From assembly GCA_017468365.1 (NCBI GenBank), contig JAFUIS010000009.1:1-64000 (forward strand): a DNA stretch of 64,000 bases, read 5' to 3'. The stretch is from Oscillospiraceae bacterium (GTDB lineage: Bacteria > Bacillota > Clostridia > Oscillospirales > Ruminococcaceae). A program made the position numbers and the translations under genes. Positions 48,752 to 57,689 of the stretch are shown one piece after another (positions within the stretch are counted from its first letter, which is position 1; the number at the start of each line of letters is the position of its first letter). The notes under the pieces are model-generated. The model was given only the letters and a program-made list of their open reading frames with translations, was not told the origin of the DNA and did no database searches.

Positions 48752-49174
48752 TTATTCCTCGCACTCGACTACACCGATAGGTCCTACGATGGGAAGGGGA
48801 TCGATGCCGAGGCGGGTATAATAATCGGAAAGAGCGGATTTTACTGCCTGTTCGGCAAGAACGGAGCAGTGGATCTTTACTGCGGGAAGTCCGTCAAGAG
48901 CTTCGACAACTGCTTTGTTGGTAAGTTTAAGTGCGTCGTCGATGGATTTTCCCTTTATCATTTCGGTTGCCATGGAACTGGTTGCAATTGCGGCGCCGCA
49001 GCCGAAAGTTTTGAATTTTACGTCAACGATAATACCGTTTTCGATTTTGAGATACATTTTCATAATATCGCCGCATTTTGCGTTGCCTACTTCGCCAACG
49101 CCGTTTGCGTCCTCAATTTCGCCCACGTTGCGTGGATTGGAAAAATGGTCGAATACTTTTTCAGAATATAACAT
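48752..49174 (-). CDS. iscU: Iron-sulfur cluster scaffold IscU/NifU-like
   Basis: A 140-residue scaffold on which Fe-S clusters are assembled. The active residues are C34 and D36 (NAKCGD), C59 (TFGCGAA) and C103 (IHCSVLAEQAV). The N-terminus MLYSEKVFDHFSNPRNVG is the IscU signature. The gene lies 67 bp after the cysteine desulfurase on the same strand, so sulfur transfer between the two is likely. No iscA, iscR or iscX is nearby. Confidence 0.94.
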   Translation of the reverse strand: MLYSEKVFDHFSNPRNVGEIEDANGVGEVGNAKCGDIMKMYLKIENGIIVDVKFKTFGCGAAIATSSMATEMIKGKSIDDALKLTNKAVVEALDGLPAVKIHCSVLAEQAVKSALSDYYTRLGIDPLPIVGPIGVVECEE

Positions 49175-49241
49175 TTGTGTTTCCTCCGATTTTATGCAAG
49201 GGATTTTGTTGGTGTTTTCTTTAAAAGAAAGCAGGTTTATA

Positions 49242-50447
49242 TCAGCGCATCATTTTTACTTTTTTGTCTTCGCCCTTCATCATTGCTTCCCAAAGGGGGC
49301 TCATGGAGCGAAGTCTTTCGACGATTCCGGGAAGAACTTCGAGAATGTAATCGACGTCCTCTTCGGTGGTCTCATCGGAAAGGCTGATTCGAAGAGAGCC
49401 GTGGGCAACTTCGTGAACAAGTCCCAGCGCAAGAAGAACGTGGCTGGGGTCAAGGGAGCCGGAAGTGCATGCGGAACCGGAACTTGCGCAGATTCCGTAC
49501 ATATCAAGGCTGAGAAGAAGGCTTTCGCCCTCGATTCCCTCGATGGAAATGTTTACGTTGCCGGGAAGACGTTTTTCTCTGTCGCCGTTGAGGCGGGTCT
49601 TTTCGATTTTAAGGATGTTGTCGATAAGTTTATCGCGAAGTACTTTGGTTTTTGCGCCGCGTTCTTCGATATTTTCGTTTGCTATCTGCATTGCTTTTGC
49701 AAAGCCCATGATAGCGGCAACGTTTTCGGTGCCGGCGCGTTTTCCTTTTTCCTGACCGCCGCCGTCGATAAGGTTCGGAAGCACCACGCCTTTTCTGACA
49801 TAGAGCATGCCGATGCCTTTTTGGGCATGGATCTTATGGCCGGAAAGAGAAAGCATATCGACATTAAGTTCTTTTACGTCGATTTTTACGTGACCCATGG
49901 CCTGAACAGCATCGGTATGGAACCATACTTTATGTTCGCGGCAGATCTTTCCGATTTCTGCGATGGGCTGAATGGTGCCTATCTCGTTGTTTGCGAACAT
50001 AATGGAAACAAGACCGGTGTCGGGTCTTATTGCCGCTTCAACATCCTCTGGTTTTACGATTCCGTTTTCATAAACCGGAAGATAGGTGACTTCAAATCCC
50101 TGTTTTTCAAGCGCCTTGCAGGTGTGAAGAATTGCATGGTGTTCAAAAGCGGAAGTGATGATATGTTTTTTACCTTTTTTTGCAAGGGTCTGCATTGCGC
50201 CTTTAAGCGCCCAGTTGTCGGATTCGGAACCGCAGGAAGTGAAATAAATTTCGCCGGGTTCCGCGCCAATGACTTTTGCCACGTCCTCATGAGCTTTTTT
50301 AAGCGCCCAGCCTGCTTCGCGGCCTTTGGAATATATGCTTGATGCGTTGCCGTAACCTTCGGTAAGCCAGGGCATCATCGCATCGAGAACTTCTTTGGAG
50401 ATGGGAGTCGTTGCGGCGTTATCCACATAGACAAAACGTTTTTCCAA
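49242..50447 (-). CDS. iscS: Cysteine desulfurase IscS/NifS-like
   Basis: A 401-residue PLP enzyme that takes sulfur from cysteine for Fe-S cluster and tRNA thiolation. It begins with [19 protein letters not shown]; the PLP lysine lies in [14 protein letters not shown] and the catalytic cysteine in [31 protein letters not shown] is another family block. The start is TTG 50447 with AAGGAGGAAAACAGT upstream. The C-terminal tail contains an unusual basic end (EDKKVKMMR). It is divergent from a HypA-like gene. Confidence 0.95.
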   Translation of the reverse strand: MEKRFVYVDNAATTPISKEVLDAMMPWLTEGYGNASSIYSKGREAGWALKKAHEDVAKVIGAEPGEIYFTSCGSESDNWALKGAMQTLAKKGKKHIITSAFEHHAILHTCKALEKQGFEVTYLPVYENGIVKPEDVEAAIRPDTGLVSIMFANNEIGTIQPIAEIGKICREHKVWFHTDAVQAMGHVKIDVKELNVDMLSLSGHKIHAQKGIGMLYVRKGVVLPNLIDGGGQEKGKRAGTENVAAIMGFAKAMQIANENIEERGAKTKVLRDKLIDNILKIEKTRLNGDREKRLPGNVNISIEGIEGESLLLSLDMYGICASSGSACTSGSLDPSHVLLALGLVHEVAHGSLRISLSDETTEEDVDYILEVLPGIVERLRSMSPLWEAMMKGEDKKVKMMR

Positions 50448-50718
50448 ACTGTTTTCCTCCTTATATTTAGCTTAAAGTTTTTCCGGATTTTATATTATAC
50501 CTTTTTTGTAGGAATTGCAATATATATTTAATAATATTTCCAAAAAAATCATATTTAATCTTTTTGGAACAAAAAAACGTAGTATAAAATGTCTTTTAAA
50601 GCGGCTTTTTTGTCCTTTCTTTTGCCGTTTTTACAGTTTTTTCGTTTCATCACAAAACTTACACAAAACGGTGATATATACTTTTCATTAATTTGTTTTG
50701 TAAAAGGGGGAAAAGGCC
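50448..50718. other. Divergent region upstream of iscS and hypA-like gene
   Basis: This AT-rich 271-bp gap holds no gene. On the minus strand a TTGCAA near 50519-50524 and a TATAAT/TAATAT cluster about 17 bp away could be the iscS promoter. A plus-strand promoter for the HypA-like gene is not clear. Confidence 0.4.
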
Positions 50719-50961
50719 TTGCACGAACTGGGCGTTCTTTGCCAGGTGGTCAGAAAGGTGAGCGAAATTGCCGAACAAAACCACATCACCGCCATAAAGC
50801 ATATTGCCCTTGAAGTGGGCATCGAATCCACTTTTATGCCGGTTTTTCTTGAAAAACTTTTCCCCGTTGCCACGGACAGTCTTTCCCTTTTTAAAAACTC
50901 CGAGCTTCGGCTTTTTACCGTACCCGGAAGAAATCTTGTGATAAAAGAAATCGGATATTGA
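50719..50961 (+). CDS. HypA-like nickel-binding protein lacking the zinc domain
   Basis: An 80-residue protein starting MHELGVLCQVVRKV, the HypA nickel-binding N-terminus (the M-H-E motif). HIALEVGIESTFMPVFLEKLFPVATD fits the rest of the HypA alpha/beta core. Full HypA is about 115 residues with a CxxC...CxxC zinc ribbon; here the frame ends before that ribbon, and the next gene starts 8 bp later. The start is TTG 50719 and the ribosome site is weak. It precedes an Fe-S protein and a HypB-like GTPase. Confidence 0.7.
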   Translation: MHELGVLCQVVRKVSEIAEQNHITAIKHIALEVGIESTFMPVFLEKLFPVATDSLSLFKNSELRLFTVPGRNLVIKEIGY

Positions 50962-50969
50962 GGTAGCTA

Positions 50970-51992
50970 ATGGAAGAAATCAAAAAACAGGCAAGCAATA
51001 TCGACGAGGAAGGAAACGTTCTTTATCTTGACGAAGAGCGTCTTTCCCGAAAAGAAGTTCCCTTTCCGCCCTATAAAAACAAAAGCAACGGACTTGGAAT
51101 CTATAACTGGCTCAAAGAGCACGTCATTTATATGAGCGACAAACGCTGGCCGCTGGCGCTCAAGCTTTATAAAATGTTCGTCAAATTTTCCGTCTGGATG
51201 AAAGAGGGCGGAAAAAAGGCGCTTGTTTATAAAAAAGGAATCATGCTCTATCCCGATATGGAAACCCACACTTCCACCGTCGTAATGCCCCTTAACGTTG
51301 ACGTCACCGAAGAAAGCCGGAAAGTCGTCGTGCCCATGGAACTTATCAAAAAGTCCCTTAAAAACGCAACCTTTATCGGCGGAATGGATTCCTGCCTTTG
51401 CCGCGAAGCAAACGACTGCAAGGATTTTCCCCACGACGTTGGCTGCCTTTTTCTTGGCGAAGCGGGAAAAATCATTGAAAAACACGGTCTTGGCCGTCAG
51501 CTGACCTACGAAGAAGCCTGCGCAAGAGTTGACAAGGCCGCCGAATACGGACTTATGGGCCAGGCGGTCTGGGTCGAAGTTGAACAGCTTCTTTGGGGAA
51601 TCCGCAACGACCAGATGGATAAATTCCTCGAAATCTGTTTCTGCTGCCCCTGCTGCTGCATCGCCATGCGCCTTGCGCGAAACGCCACCCCGAAAGAGCG
51701 TCACCGCTTCCACCCCGCAGGCTGGACTGCCGTTCCGGACAGAACCAAATGTGTGGGCTGCAAAAAATGCATCACCGCCAAAAACGGCTGCCCCGTTGAA
51801 GCGATAAGCTTCGGCGAGGACGGAAAAGTCGTCATCAACCAGGAACTTTGCGTCGGCTGCGGAATCTGCAAAAGCCGCTGCAATTTTGACGTTATCAAGA
51901 TAAAACAGACCATGCCCATGCGCGACGACCTCCACGAATATTTCATGAAGGACTATAACATGGACCTTAAAATCTGGGAGGACGAAAACTGA
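50970..51992 (+). CDS. 4Fe-4S cluster-binding protein of the HypA/HypB locus
   Basis: A 340-residue protein. The N-terminal half carries DSCLCREANDCKDFPHDVGCLFLGEAGKIIEKHG, a cysteine block seen in iron-sulfur proteins, and then CFCCPCCC (about 221-228), an unusual cysteine run. The C-terminus has two classical 4Fe-4S motifs: CVGCKKCITAKNGCP and CVGCGICKSRCNF. Function is not known. Its place between hypA-like and hypB-like genes, with an overlapping stop and start to hypB, suggests an electron-transfer or cluster-carrying role in nickel enzyme maturation. Confidence 0.8.
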   Translation: MEEIKKQASNIDEEGNVLYLDEERLSRKEVPFPPYKNKSNGLGIYNWLKEHVIYMSDKRWPLALKLYKMFVKFSVWMKEGGKKALVYKKGIMLYPDMETHTSTVVMPLNVDVTEESRKVVVPMELIKKSLKNATFIGGMDSCLCREANDCKDFPHDVGCLFLGEAGKIIEKHGLGRQLTYEEACARVDKAAEYGLMGQAVWVEVEQLLWGIRNDQMDKFLEICFCCPCCCIAMRLARNATPKERHRFHPAGWTAVPDRTKCVGCKKCITAKNGCPVEAISFGEDGKVVINQELCVGCGICKSRCNFDVIKIKQTMPMRDDLHEYFMKDYNMDLKIWEDEN

Positions 51993-52660
51993 TGGAAGAA
52001 ATACGCATCATCGAAGTAAAACAAAGCGTTTTTGAGGACAACAACAAGGACGCGAACGAACTTCGCGAAAAGCTGAAAGCGGAAAAGACCTGTCTTATCA
52101 ACCTTATGTCCTCGCCCGGTTCCGGAAAAACCACCACCCTCAAGGCTCTTGCAAAAGAACTTTCCGGAAAGATAAACTGGGCAGTAATGGAAGCGGATAT
52201 CGATTCCGCAGTTGACGCAGAAGCCATGGTCGAAGCCGGCGTTCCTTCCATCCAGATCCACACCGGCGGAATGTGCCACCTTGATGCGGATATGACCCGC
52301 CAGGGACTTTCGCAGTTGGATACCGAAAAATTCGACCTTGTGGTACTTGAAAACGTCGGAAATCTTGTCTGCCCCGCGGAATTCGACACCGGCGCTTCGA
52401 AAAATGTCACCATTCTTTCCGTTCCGGAAGGTGACGACAAGCCCCTCAAATATCCGCTGATGTACGAAACCTGCGACCTTCTTGTAATCAACAAGGTGGA
52501 CGTTATGGATTATTTCGATTTCAGCCTTGAAAAGGTCACCGAGTATGCAAAAATGCGCAACCCCGAAATCGAAATCATCTGCATTTCCGCAAAAACCGGC
52601 GAAGGAATTCCGGAACTTGCAAAATGGGTGCTTGAAACCGTAAAAAACTGGAACAACTGA
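51992..52660 (+). CDS. HypB-like nickel-insertion GTPase
   Basis: A 222-residue GTPase of the HypB/UreG family. The P-loop is SSPGSGKTT (about 40-48), then EADIDSAVDAEAM, HTGGMCHLDADM, VVLENVGNLVCP and INKVD. The metal-binding CxxH-type site is suggested by GGMCHLD. In HypB, GTP hydrolysis drives nickel delivery to apo-hydrogenase. The start shares one base with the preceding stop (TGATG). No hypCDEF or hydrogenase genes lie in the window, so the nickel client is unknown. Confidence 0.85.
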   Translation: MEEIRIIEVKQSVFEDNNKDANELREKLKAEKTCLINLMSSPGSGKTTTLKALAKELSGKINWAVMEADIDSAVDAEAMVEAGVPSIQIHTGGMCHLDADMTRQGLSQLDTEKFDLVVLENVGNLVCPAEFDTGASKNVTILSVPEGDDKPLKYPLMYETCDLLVINKVDVMDYFDFSLEKVTEYAKMRNPEIEIICISAKTGEGIPELAKWVLETVKNWNN

Positions 52661-52668
52661 AAACACCG

Positions 52669-52700
52669 AAGAGCACTTTACGAAAAAGTGCTCTTTTTTT
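52669..52700 (+). terminator. Terminator of the HypA/Fe-S/HypB operon
   Basis: AAGAGCACTTT and AAAGTGCTCTT stem followed by TTTTTTT. Confidence 0.88.
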
Positions 52701-52767
52701 GTTCCCAAAATCATTTCACCCCCCTCCGCCTTTAAAAAATCTTTATTGTTGATAAAATTTACTTTCA

Positions 52768-52796
52768 TTGACTTAAAGTGTGAATCTTGGTATTAT
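52768..52796 (+). promoter_or_regulatory. pepF promoter
   Basis: TTGACT (52768-52773), 17 bp, TATTAT (52791-52796), 38 bp upstream of the start codon. Confidence 0.75.
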
Positions 52797-52834
52797 TGAT
52801 TTGTAAATTTTTGTATGGAAAGGAAATATTTCAA

Positions 52835-54544
52835 ATGGAAAATTTTACTTTTGATACCATCGAATACGTCCGCCCCGATATTGATAAAGCGGAAGAACTT
52901 TCCAGGGAATACACCGCAAAACTCCGCGCGGCAAAATCCTATGAAGAAGTCCGCGGCATCATTCTTGATGCGGACAAATCCACCGAGGATATGGCCACCA
53001 TGATCAACGTTGCCCATATTCGCAACACCCTTAACACCACCGACAAATTCTATGAGGAAGAAATGGCATTTCTTCACCAGCGTCTTCCCGTTGCAGAAGC
53101 CACCTTTATGGAATATTCCAAAGCCCTGCTCGAAAGTCCTTTTGCAAAGGATATCGACGCGGACTTCGGCCCGGAATTTCTTGAAAAACTCCGCCGCGAC
53201 GTAAGCTCCTTTAAACCGGAACTTATCCCCTATCTTCAGGAAGAAGCCATGCTTACCACCGAATACCAGAAACTCATGGCCACCGCCAACATCGAGTTTG
53301 ACGGAAAGGTTCTCAACCTTTACGGAATCCAGAGCTATTTCGGAAATCCCGACAGAGAAGTCCGTAAAGCCGCTTTTGCAAAATATTCCGAATTCTATGC
53401 TTCCAACGAAGAAAAAATGGAAGAGATTTTTGATAAACTTGTAAAATGCCGCACCGCCATGGGCAAAGCCCTCGGTTACGAAACCTTCACTCCCCTCGGC
53501 TATATCAACCAGGGCAGAAGCGATTACGGCCAGAAAGAAGTTGCCGCATTCCGCGAACAGGTCAAAAACGACCTTGTTCCCCTTTGCGAAGAACTTTATA
53601 AAGCACAGGCAAAACGTATCGGCGTCGATAAAATCATGGCATACGACGAAAAATTCATCTTCCCGGACGGAAACGCAGAGCCTATCGGCGACGCAAAATT
53701 CCTTATTGAACAGGCAAGAAAAATGTATCACGAACTCAGCCCCGAAACCGGCGAATTCATCGATTTTATGATCGACCATCACCTTATGGATCTTGAAAAC
53801 AAACCCGGCAAAGCTTCCACCGGTTACATGACCAGCCTTAAAAAATACAAAGCTCCTTTTGTTTTCAGCTGCTTTAACCACACCATTTTTGATATGCAGG
53901 TTCTTTCTCACGAACTCGGTCACGCTTTTGCAGGTTACTGCGCAATGCGCCACCAGCCGGTTTCCGATTATTATCACGAAAGCACCGATATAGCAGAGAT
54001 CCATTCCATGTCCATGGAACAGTTCTGCTATCCTTATGCAGAATACATGTTCGGCGATATGGCGGATAAATACCGCTTCGCACATCTTCAGGAAGCTCTT
54101 ACCTTTGTTCCTTTCGGCGTAGCCGTTGATGAATTCCAGCACATCATCTATGAAAACCCCGACCTCACCCCGAAGGAAAGAACTTACGAGTGGCATAAAC
54201 TCGAAGAAAAATATATGCCCTGGAGAACCTATTCCGACGACGAATTCATGGACCGCGGCGGCTATTGGTACCACAAACTCCACATCTTCCTTTACCCGTT
54301 CTATTACATCAACTATACCCTCACCACCATGGGCGCAATGGAATTTAAAAAACGTTACGCCGAGGATAAAGAACAGGCATGGAAAGATTATCTTGCACTT
54401 TGCAACGCCGGCGGAAGCAAAAGCTATCTCGGACTTCTCAAAGTTGCAAATCTCCGCGTTCCTTTCGAAGAAGGCAGCGTTGCAAACGCCATTTCCTATG
54501 CAAAAGACATTCTTCTTAAAGCAATTGAAGAGGAACAAAAATAA
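52835..54544 (+). CDS. pepF: Oligoendopeptidase F-type M3B peptidase
   Basis: A 569-residue zinc peptidase that cleaves intracellular oligopeptides. The zinc motif HELGHAF is followed by the third ligand in ESTDIAEIHSMSMEQF. The N-terminal part is all-helical, as usual for the family. AAAGGA lies 10 nt before ATG 52835; the frame is open to 52787 but the upstream codons overlap the promoter. It is a monocistronic unit with a terminator near 54.60 kb. Confidence 0.94.
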   Translation: MENFTFDTIEYVRPDIDKAEELSREYTAKLRAAKSYEEVRGIILDADKSTEDMATMINVAHIRNTLNTTDKFYEEEMAFLHQRLPVAEATFMEYSKALLESPFAKDIDADFGPEFLEKLRRDVSSFKPELIPYLQEEAMLTTEYQKLMATANIEFDGKVLNLYGIQSYFGNPDREVRKAAFAKYSEFYASNEEKMEEIFDKLVKCRTAMGKALGYETFTPLGYINQGRSDYGQKEVAAFREQVKNDLVPLCEELYKAQAKRIGVDKIMAYDEKFIFPDGNAEPIGDAKFLIEQARKMYHELSPETGEFIDFMIDHHLMDLENKPGKASTGYMTSLKKYKAPFVFSCFNHTIFDMQVLSHELGHAFAGYCAMRHQPVSDYYHESTDIAEIHSMSMEQFCYPYAEYMFGDMADKYRFAHLQEALTFVPFGVAVDEFQHIIYENPDLTPKERTYEWHKLEEKYMPWRTYSDDEFMDRGGYWYHKLHIFLYPFYYINYTLTTMGAMEFKKRYAEDKEQAWKDYLALCNAGGSKSYLGLLKVANLRVPFEEGSVANAISYAKDILLKAIEEEQK

Positions 54545-54598
54545 ATTTTACAAAAAATCAAAAAATCCCGCAAAAAGGCGGGTGCTTGTAAAACAGTT

Positions 54599-54635
54599 AC
54601 AGTCCCGGCAGAGTGCCCTGCCGGGACTGTTCTTG
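54599..54635 (+). terminator. Terminator after pepF
   Basis: ACAGTCCCGGCA and TGCCGGGACTGT form a perfect 12-bp stem followed by TCTTG. A weaker GC hairpin lies at 54567-54582. Confidence 0.75.
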
Positions 54636-54720
54636 TGTACATGATAGCCATGTGATATAATAAATTTGGTTGGATACGCTGAATACGACGGTGTTTTGCT
54701 TACTGAAAGGAGGTGCGGCA

Positions 54721-55347
54721 ATGGGGATAATGGAAGTTTACAAAGAAAATCCATGTGGTACTTTATCAATTCCGTATTGGAAGAACAAGCATATACGTAT
54801 CCCTGAAAACATGTGTATTGTTCATGATTCTTGCTATGTAGAAGAAAAGTACAAAGATTATCATGATGAGCCGTACTTCAGACTTTATCATAATTTATTG
54901 GATGTCCAGTCTGTAGAATTAGATAATATATCGATCGTCACGGCCAAGTATGATGACATTCCACTTTTTGTTGATGTCATCAATCAATCGTATACTGATA
55001 TGTCAGTCACGTTTGAACAACTTAATAGCTATACCCAAACAGAGGTGTTTTGCCAAGCGCTATGGATTTATGCTGTTGATACCGCAGCCTCATGTATAGC
55101 AGGGTGCGGTATTGCCGACTTTGACAAAGAAATACATGAGGGAATTCTGGAATGGATACAGGTCATACCTGCTTATAGAGGAAGAGGAATTGGGCAGCTA
55201 ATCGTTAATAACCTCTTAAAACGAATGACGGGCATTGCGGATTTTGCAACAGTATCTGGCAAAGTAAACAACCCAACATCGCCTGAAATGCTATATCGAA
55301 GATGCGGCTTTGTTGGAAACGATATTTGGCATATATTGACTAAGTAA
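54721..55347 (+). CDS. GNAT-family N-acetyltransferase
   Basis: A 208-residue acetyltransferase. The acetyl-CoA-binding motif A is WIQVIPAYRGRGIGQLIVNNLL (about 155-175), with the R-G-R-G-I-G core. A second block is LYRRCGFVGNDIWHILTK. The substrate cannot be predicted. AAAGGAGGTGCGGCA precedes the chosen ATG. Codon use (ATA, TTA, AGA, many A/T third positions) is unlike the neighbours, and the 180 bp after it contain a strong inverted repeat, so this small segment looks recently acquired. Confidence 0.85.
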   Translation: MGIMEVYKENPCGTLSIPYWKNKHIRIPENMCIVHDSCYVEEKYKDYHDEPYFRLYHNLLDVQSVELDNISIVTAKYDDIPLFVDVINQSYTDMSVTFEQLNSYTQTEVFCQALWIYAVDTAASCIAGCGIADFDKEIHEGILEWIQVIPAYRGRGIGQLIVNNLLKRMTGIADFATVSGKVNNPTSPEMLYRRCGFVGNDIWHILTK

Positions 55348-55447
55348 GAATAGAATGAACAACCTGTCCGGCAGAAATAAGGGCGCACTTCTATACACCT
55401 TTCGGTGTAGTGCGTTATATGCGCTTTTGAACCGCACCAATGCAAAA

Positions 55448-55483
55448 TAATCCTCCCTATGAGATTTCTCATAGGGAGGATTA
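55448..55483 (+). terminator. Perfect 16-bp inverted repeat after the GNAT gene
   Basis: TAATCCTCCCTATGAG and CTCATAGGGAGGATTA with a 4-base loop, followed by ACTGTTTT. It is a strong terminator candidate and marks the right edge of the AT-rich segment. Confidence 0.75.
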
Positions 55484-55523
55484 ACTGTTTTATGAAGCCC
55501 TGCCAAAATGCGTGATTTTTTTG

Positions 55524-55577
55524 TTGACATAAACATATACGGTGCTATAATATAAGCAAATGTTTATTTTAATAAAC
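55524..55577 (+). promoter_or_regulatory. psuKG promoter and operator-like palindrome
   Basis: TTGACA (55524-55529), 16 bp and TATAAT (55546-55551). GTTTATTTTAATAAAC (55562-55577), 7-bp inverted arms around TT, lies just downstream of the start point, where a repressor would block transcription. Confidence 0.65.
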
Positions 55578-55600
55578 TTTATTTAGGGAGGCGCTTTTTC

Positions 55601-56683
55601 GTGACCCAGAGAGAAAGACAGATTCTTCAGCTTATCGAAGCAAACCCTATGATCCAGCAGCAGGAAATTGCCGATAAACTTGGCATAACCCGCTCTTCCG
55701 TTGCGGTGCATATTTCCAACCTTACCAAAAAAGGCTGCATTGCGGGAAAAGGCTACGTTCTTCGCACCGGAAGCTATGCGGTGGTCGTGGGCGGCGTAAA
55801 CGTCGATATCGGCGGACGCTCTTTCAATCCTCTTGTTGCCGAAGATTCAAACCCCGGCGAAGTTTCGACCAGCCTTGGCGGCGTGGGAAGAAACATCGCC
55901 CACAACATGGCTCTTATGGGACTTGACGTAAGGCTTCTTTCCGCCTATGGCGATGACCTTAACGGCGAAAGAGTTGCCGCTTCCTGCTCCGAACTGGGAA
56001 TCGACTTTTCCAATTCGTTAAGAGTCACCGGCGGCACCACCTCCACCTATCTTTATATCACCGATCCGGACGGCGAAATGGCTCTTGCGGTTTCGGATAT
56101 GGAGGTATGCAAAAAGATAACCCCCGAATATCTTTCCGCCAACCTCGCACTTTTGCAAAACGCCCAGGTCGTGGTTGCAGATGCGAACATTCCGAAAGAA
56201 TCCCTTGAATTCCTTGCGGAAAACCTTACCGTTCCGCTTTTTGTGGATCCGGTTTCCACCGCCAAGGCAGAAAAAATAAGGGGCATCCTTTCAAAGATAC
56301 ACACCTTCAAGCCCAACCGTCTTGAAGCGGAACTTCTTACCGGAATGACTATAAAAACAAAAGAAGATGCGGAAAAAGTCGCCACCGCACTTATTGAAAA
56401 AGGCGTCCACCGCGTTTTCATCTCCATGGGTGCCGAAGGCGTTTTTGCCGCCACCGCAAAAGAAAGCATCTGGCACGGAATCATCCCCGGAAAAATGGTA
56501 AACACCACCGGCTGCGGCGATGCTTTTATGGGCGCTCTTGTCTGGGCGTATCTTGAAGGTCTCGGCCTTGAAGAAACCGCCGCAGCGGGACTTGCCGCAG
56601 GTTCCATCGCAATGGAATCCGGCGAGACCATCAACCCGCTTATGAGCGCGGAAAACCTTAAAAAACGAATGATAACCCGATAA
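55601..56683 (+). CDS. psuK: PfkB-family kinase with N-terminal HTH (pseudouridine kinase type)
   Basis: A 360-residue fusion. The first 50 residues form a winged helix (RERQILQLIEANPMIQQQEIADKLGITRSSVAVHISNL), then a ribokinase-like domain with GGVGRNIAHNMALMG and the anion-hole motif NTTGCGDAFMGALVW. It should phosphorylate pseudouridine to the 5'-phosphate. The HTH suggests it also represses its own operon at the palindrome upstream. GTG start with TAGGGAGGCG upstream. It is followed by psuG, its pathway partner, 33 bp away. Confidence 0.88.
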   Translation: MTQRERQILQLIEANPMIQQQEIADKLGITRSSVAVHISNLTKKGCIAGKGYVLRTGSYAVVVGGVNVDIGGRSFNPLVAEDSNPGEVSTSLGGVGRNIAHNMALMGLDVRLLSAYGDDLNGERVAASCSELGIDFSNSLRVTGGTTSTYLYITDPDGEMALAVSDMEVCKKITPEYLSANLALLQNAQVVVADANIPKESLEFLAENLTVPLFVDPVSTAKAEKIRGILSKIHTFKPNRLEAELLTGMTIKTKEDAEKVATALIEKGVHRVFISMGAEGVFAATAKESIWHGIIPGKMVNTTGCGDAFMGALVWAYLEGLGLEETAAAGLAAGSIAMESGETINPLMSAENLKKRMITR

Positions 56684-56716
56684 ATCAGCAAAGTGAAACC
56701 AAAAAGGAGAATTTTA

Positions 56717-57637
56717 ATGAACCTCAATAAATTTCTTGACGTAAACGAAGAAGTTGCACAGGCAATTGCAGAAGGCAAACCCGTTGTTGCCCTCGAATCC
56801 ACCATCATCAGCCACGGAATGCCCTATCCCCAGAACGTTGAGACCGCTCTTAACGTAGAAAAGATCATCCGTGACAACGGCGCTGTTCCCGCAACCATCG
56901 CAATCATCGGCGGCCGCCTTAAAGCAGGTCTTACACCCGAAGAGATCGAATATTTCGGCAAAAAAGGTCAGGCTATCCACAAAGCTTCCCGCCGCGACCT
57001 TGCAGTTCTTTGCGCACGCGGCGAAGACGGAGCAACCACCGTTACCACCACCATGATCATCGCTCATATGGCAGGAATCAAAATCTTTGCAACCGGCGGC
57101 ATCGGCGGCGTACACCGCGGCGCCGAAACCACCATGGATATTTCCGCCGACCTTGAAGAACTCGGCCAGACTCCTATGATGGTCGTTTGCGCAGGCGCAA
57201 AATCCATTCTCGACCTCGGTCTCACCCTTGAATATCTTGAAACCAAAGGCGTTCCGGTAATCGGCTTCGGCACCGAGGAACTTCCCGCATTCTACACCCG
57301 TTCTTCCGGCTTTAAAGTTGACTACCGCATCGACACCCCCGAAGACCTTGCCACAGCATTCAAAGCTTCCGGCGATATGGAACTCAAAGGCGGCATGCTC
57401 GTAGCAAACCCTATTCCCGAAGAATACGCAATGCCTCTTGACGTTATCAACACCGCCATCGACACCGCTATCAAAGAAGCGGAAGAAAAAGGCATCAAAG
57501 GCAAAGAGACCACTCCTTTCCTTCTTGCAAAAGTTTCCGAACTCACCGGCGGCAACTCCCTTGCTTCCAACATCCAGCTTGTTTATAACAACGCAAAAGT
57601 TGCGGCACAGACCGCCGTTGCTTACAGCAACATGTAA
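56717..57637 (+). CDS. psuG: Pseudouridine-5'-phosphate glycosidase
   Basis: A 306-residue lyase splitting pseudouridine-5'-phosphate into uracil and ribose-5-phosphate. The family blocks are VALESTIISHGMPYPQNVETA, KASRRDLAVLCARGEDGATTVTTTM, FATGGIGGVHRGAE and CAGAKSILDLGLTLEYLET, which holds the catalytic lysine. AAAGGAGAATTTTA precedes the ATG at 56717. With psuK it forms the complete salvage pathway for modified RNA nucleosides. Confidence 0.96.
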   Translation: MNLNKFLDVNEEVAQAIAEGKPVVALESTIISHGMPYPQNVETALNVEKIIRDNGAVPATIAIIGGRLKAGLTPEEIEYFGKKGQAIHKASRRDLAVLCARGEDGATTVTTTMIIAHMAGIKIFATGGIGGVHRGAETTMDISADLEELGQTPMMVVCAGAKSILDLGLTLEYLETKGVPVIGFGTEELPAFYTRSSGFKVDYRIDTPEDLATAFKASGDMELKGGMLVANPIPEEYAMPLDVINTAIDTAIKEAEEKGIKGKETTPFLLAKVSELTGGNSLASNIQLVYNNAKVAAQTAVAYSNM

Positions 57638-57652
57638 TTTTGAGAAAAAAAG

Positions 57653-57680
57653 AAAAGCACCGCTTCGGCGGTGCTTTTTT
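57653..57680 (+). terminator. Terminator of psuKG
   Basis: AGCACCGC-TTCG-GCGGTGCT followed by a T run. Confidence 0.85.
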
Positions 57681-57689
57681 ATTATATGA

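Noticed and set aside
50719..52660. A complete NiFe-hydrogenase maturation operon
   Set aside because: hypC, hypD, hypE and hypF are absent and HypA is incomplete, so a full maturation set is not supported here.
54721..55347. Transposon or integron cassette around the GNAT gene
   Set aside because: No transposase, integrase or attC-like site is visible; only composition and an inverted repeat suggest transfer.
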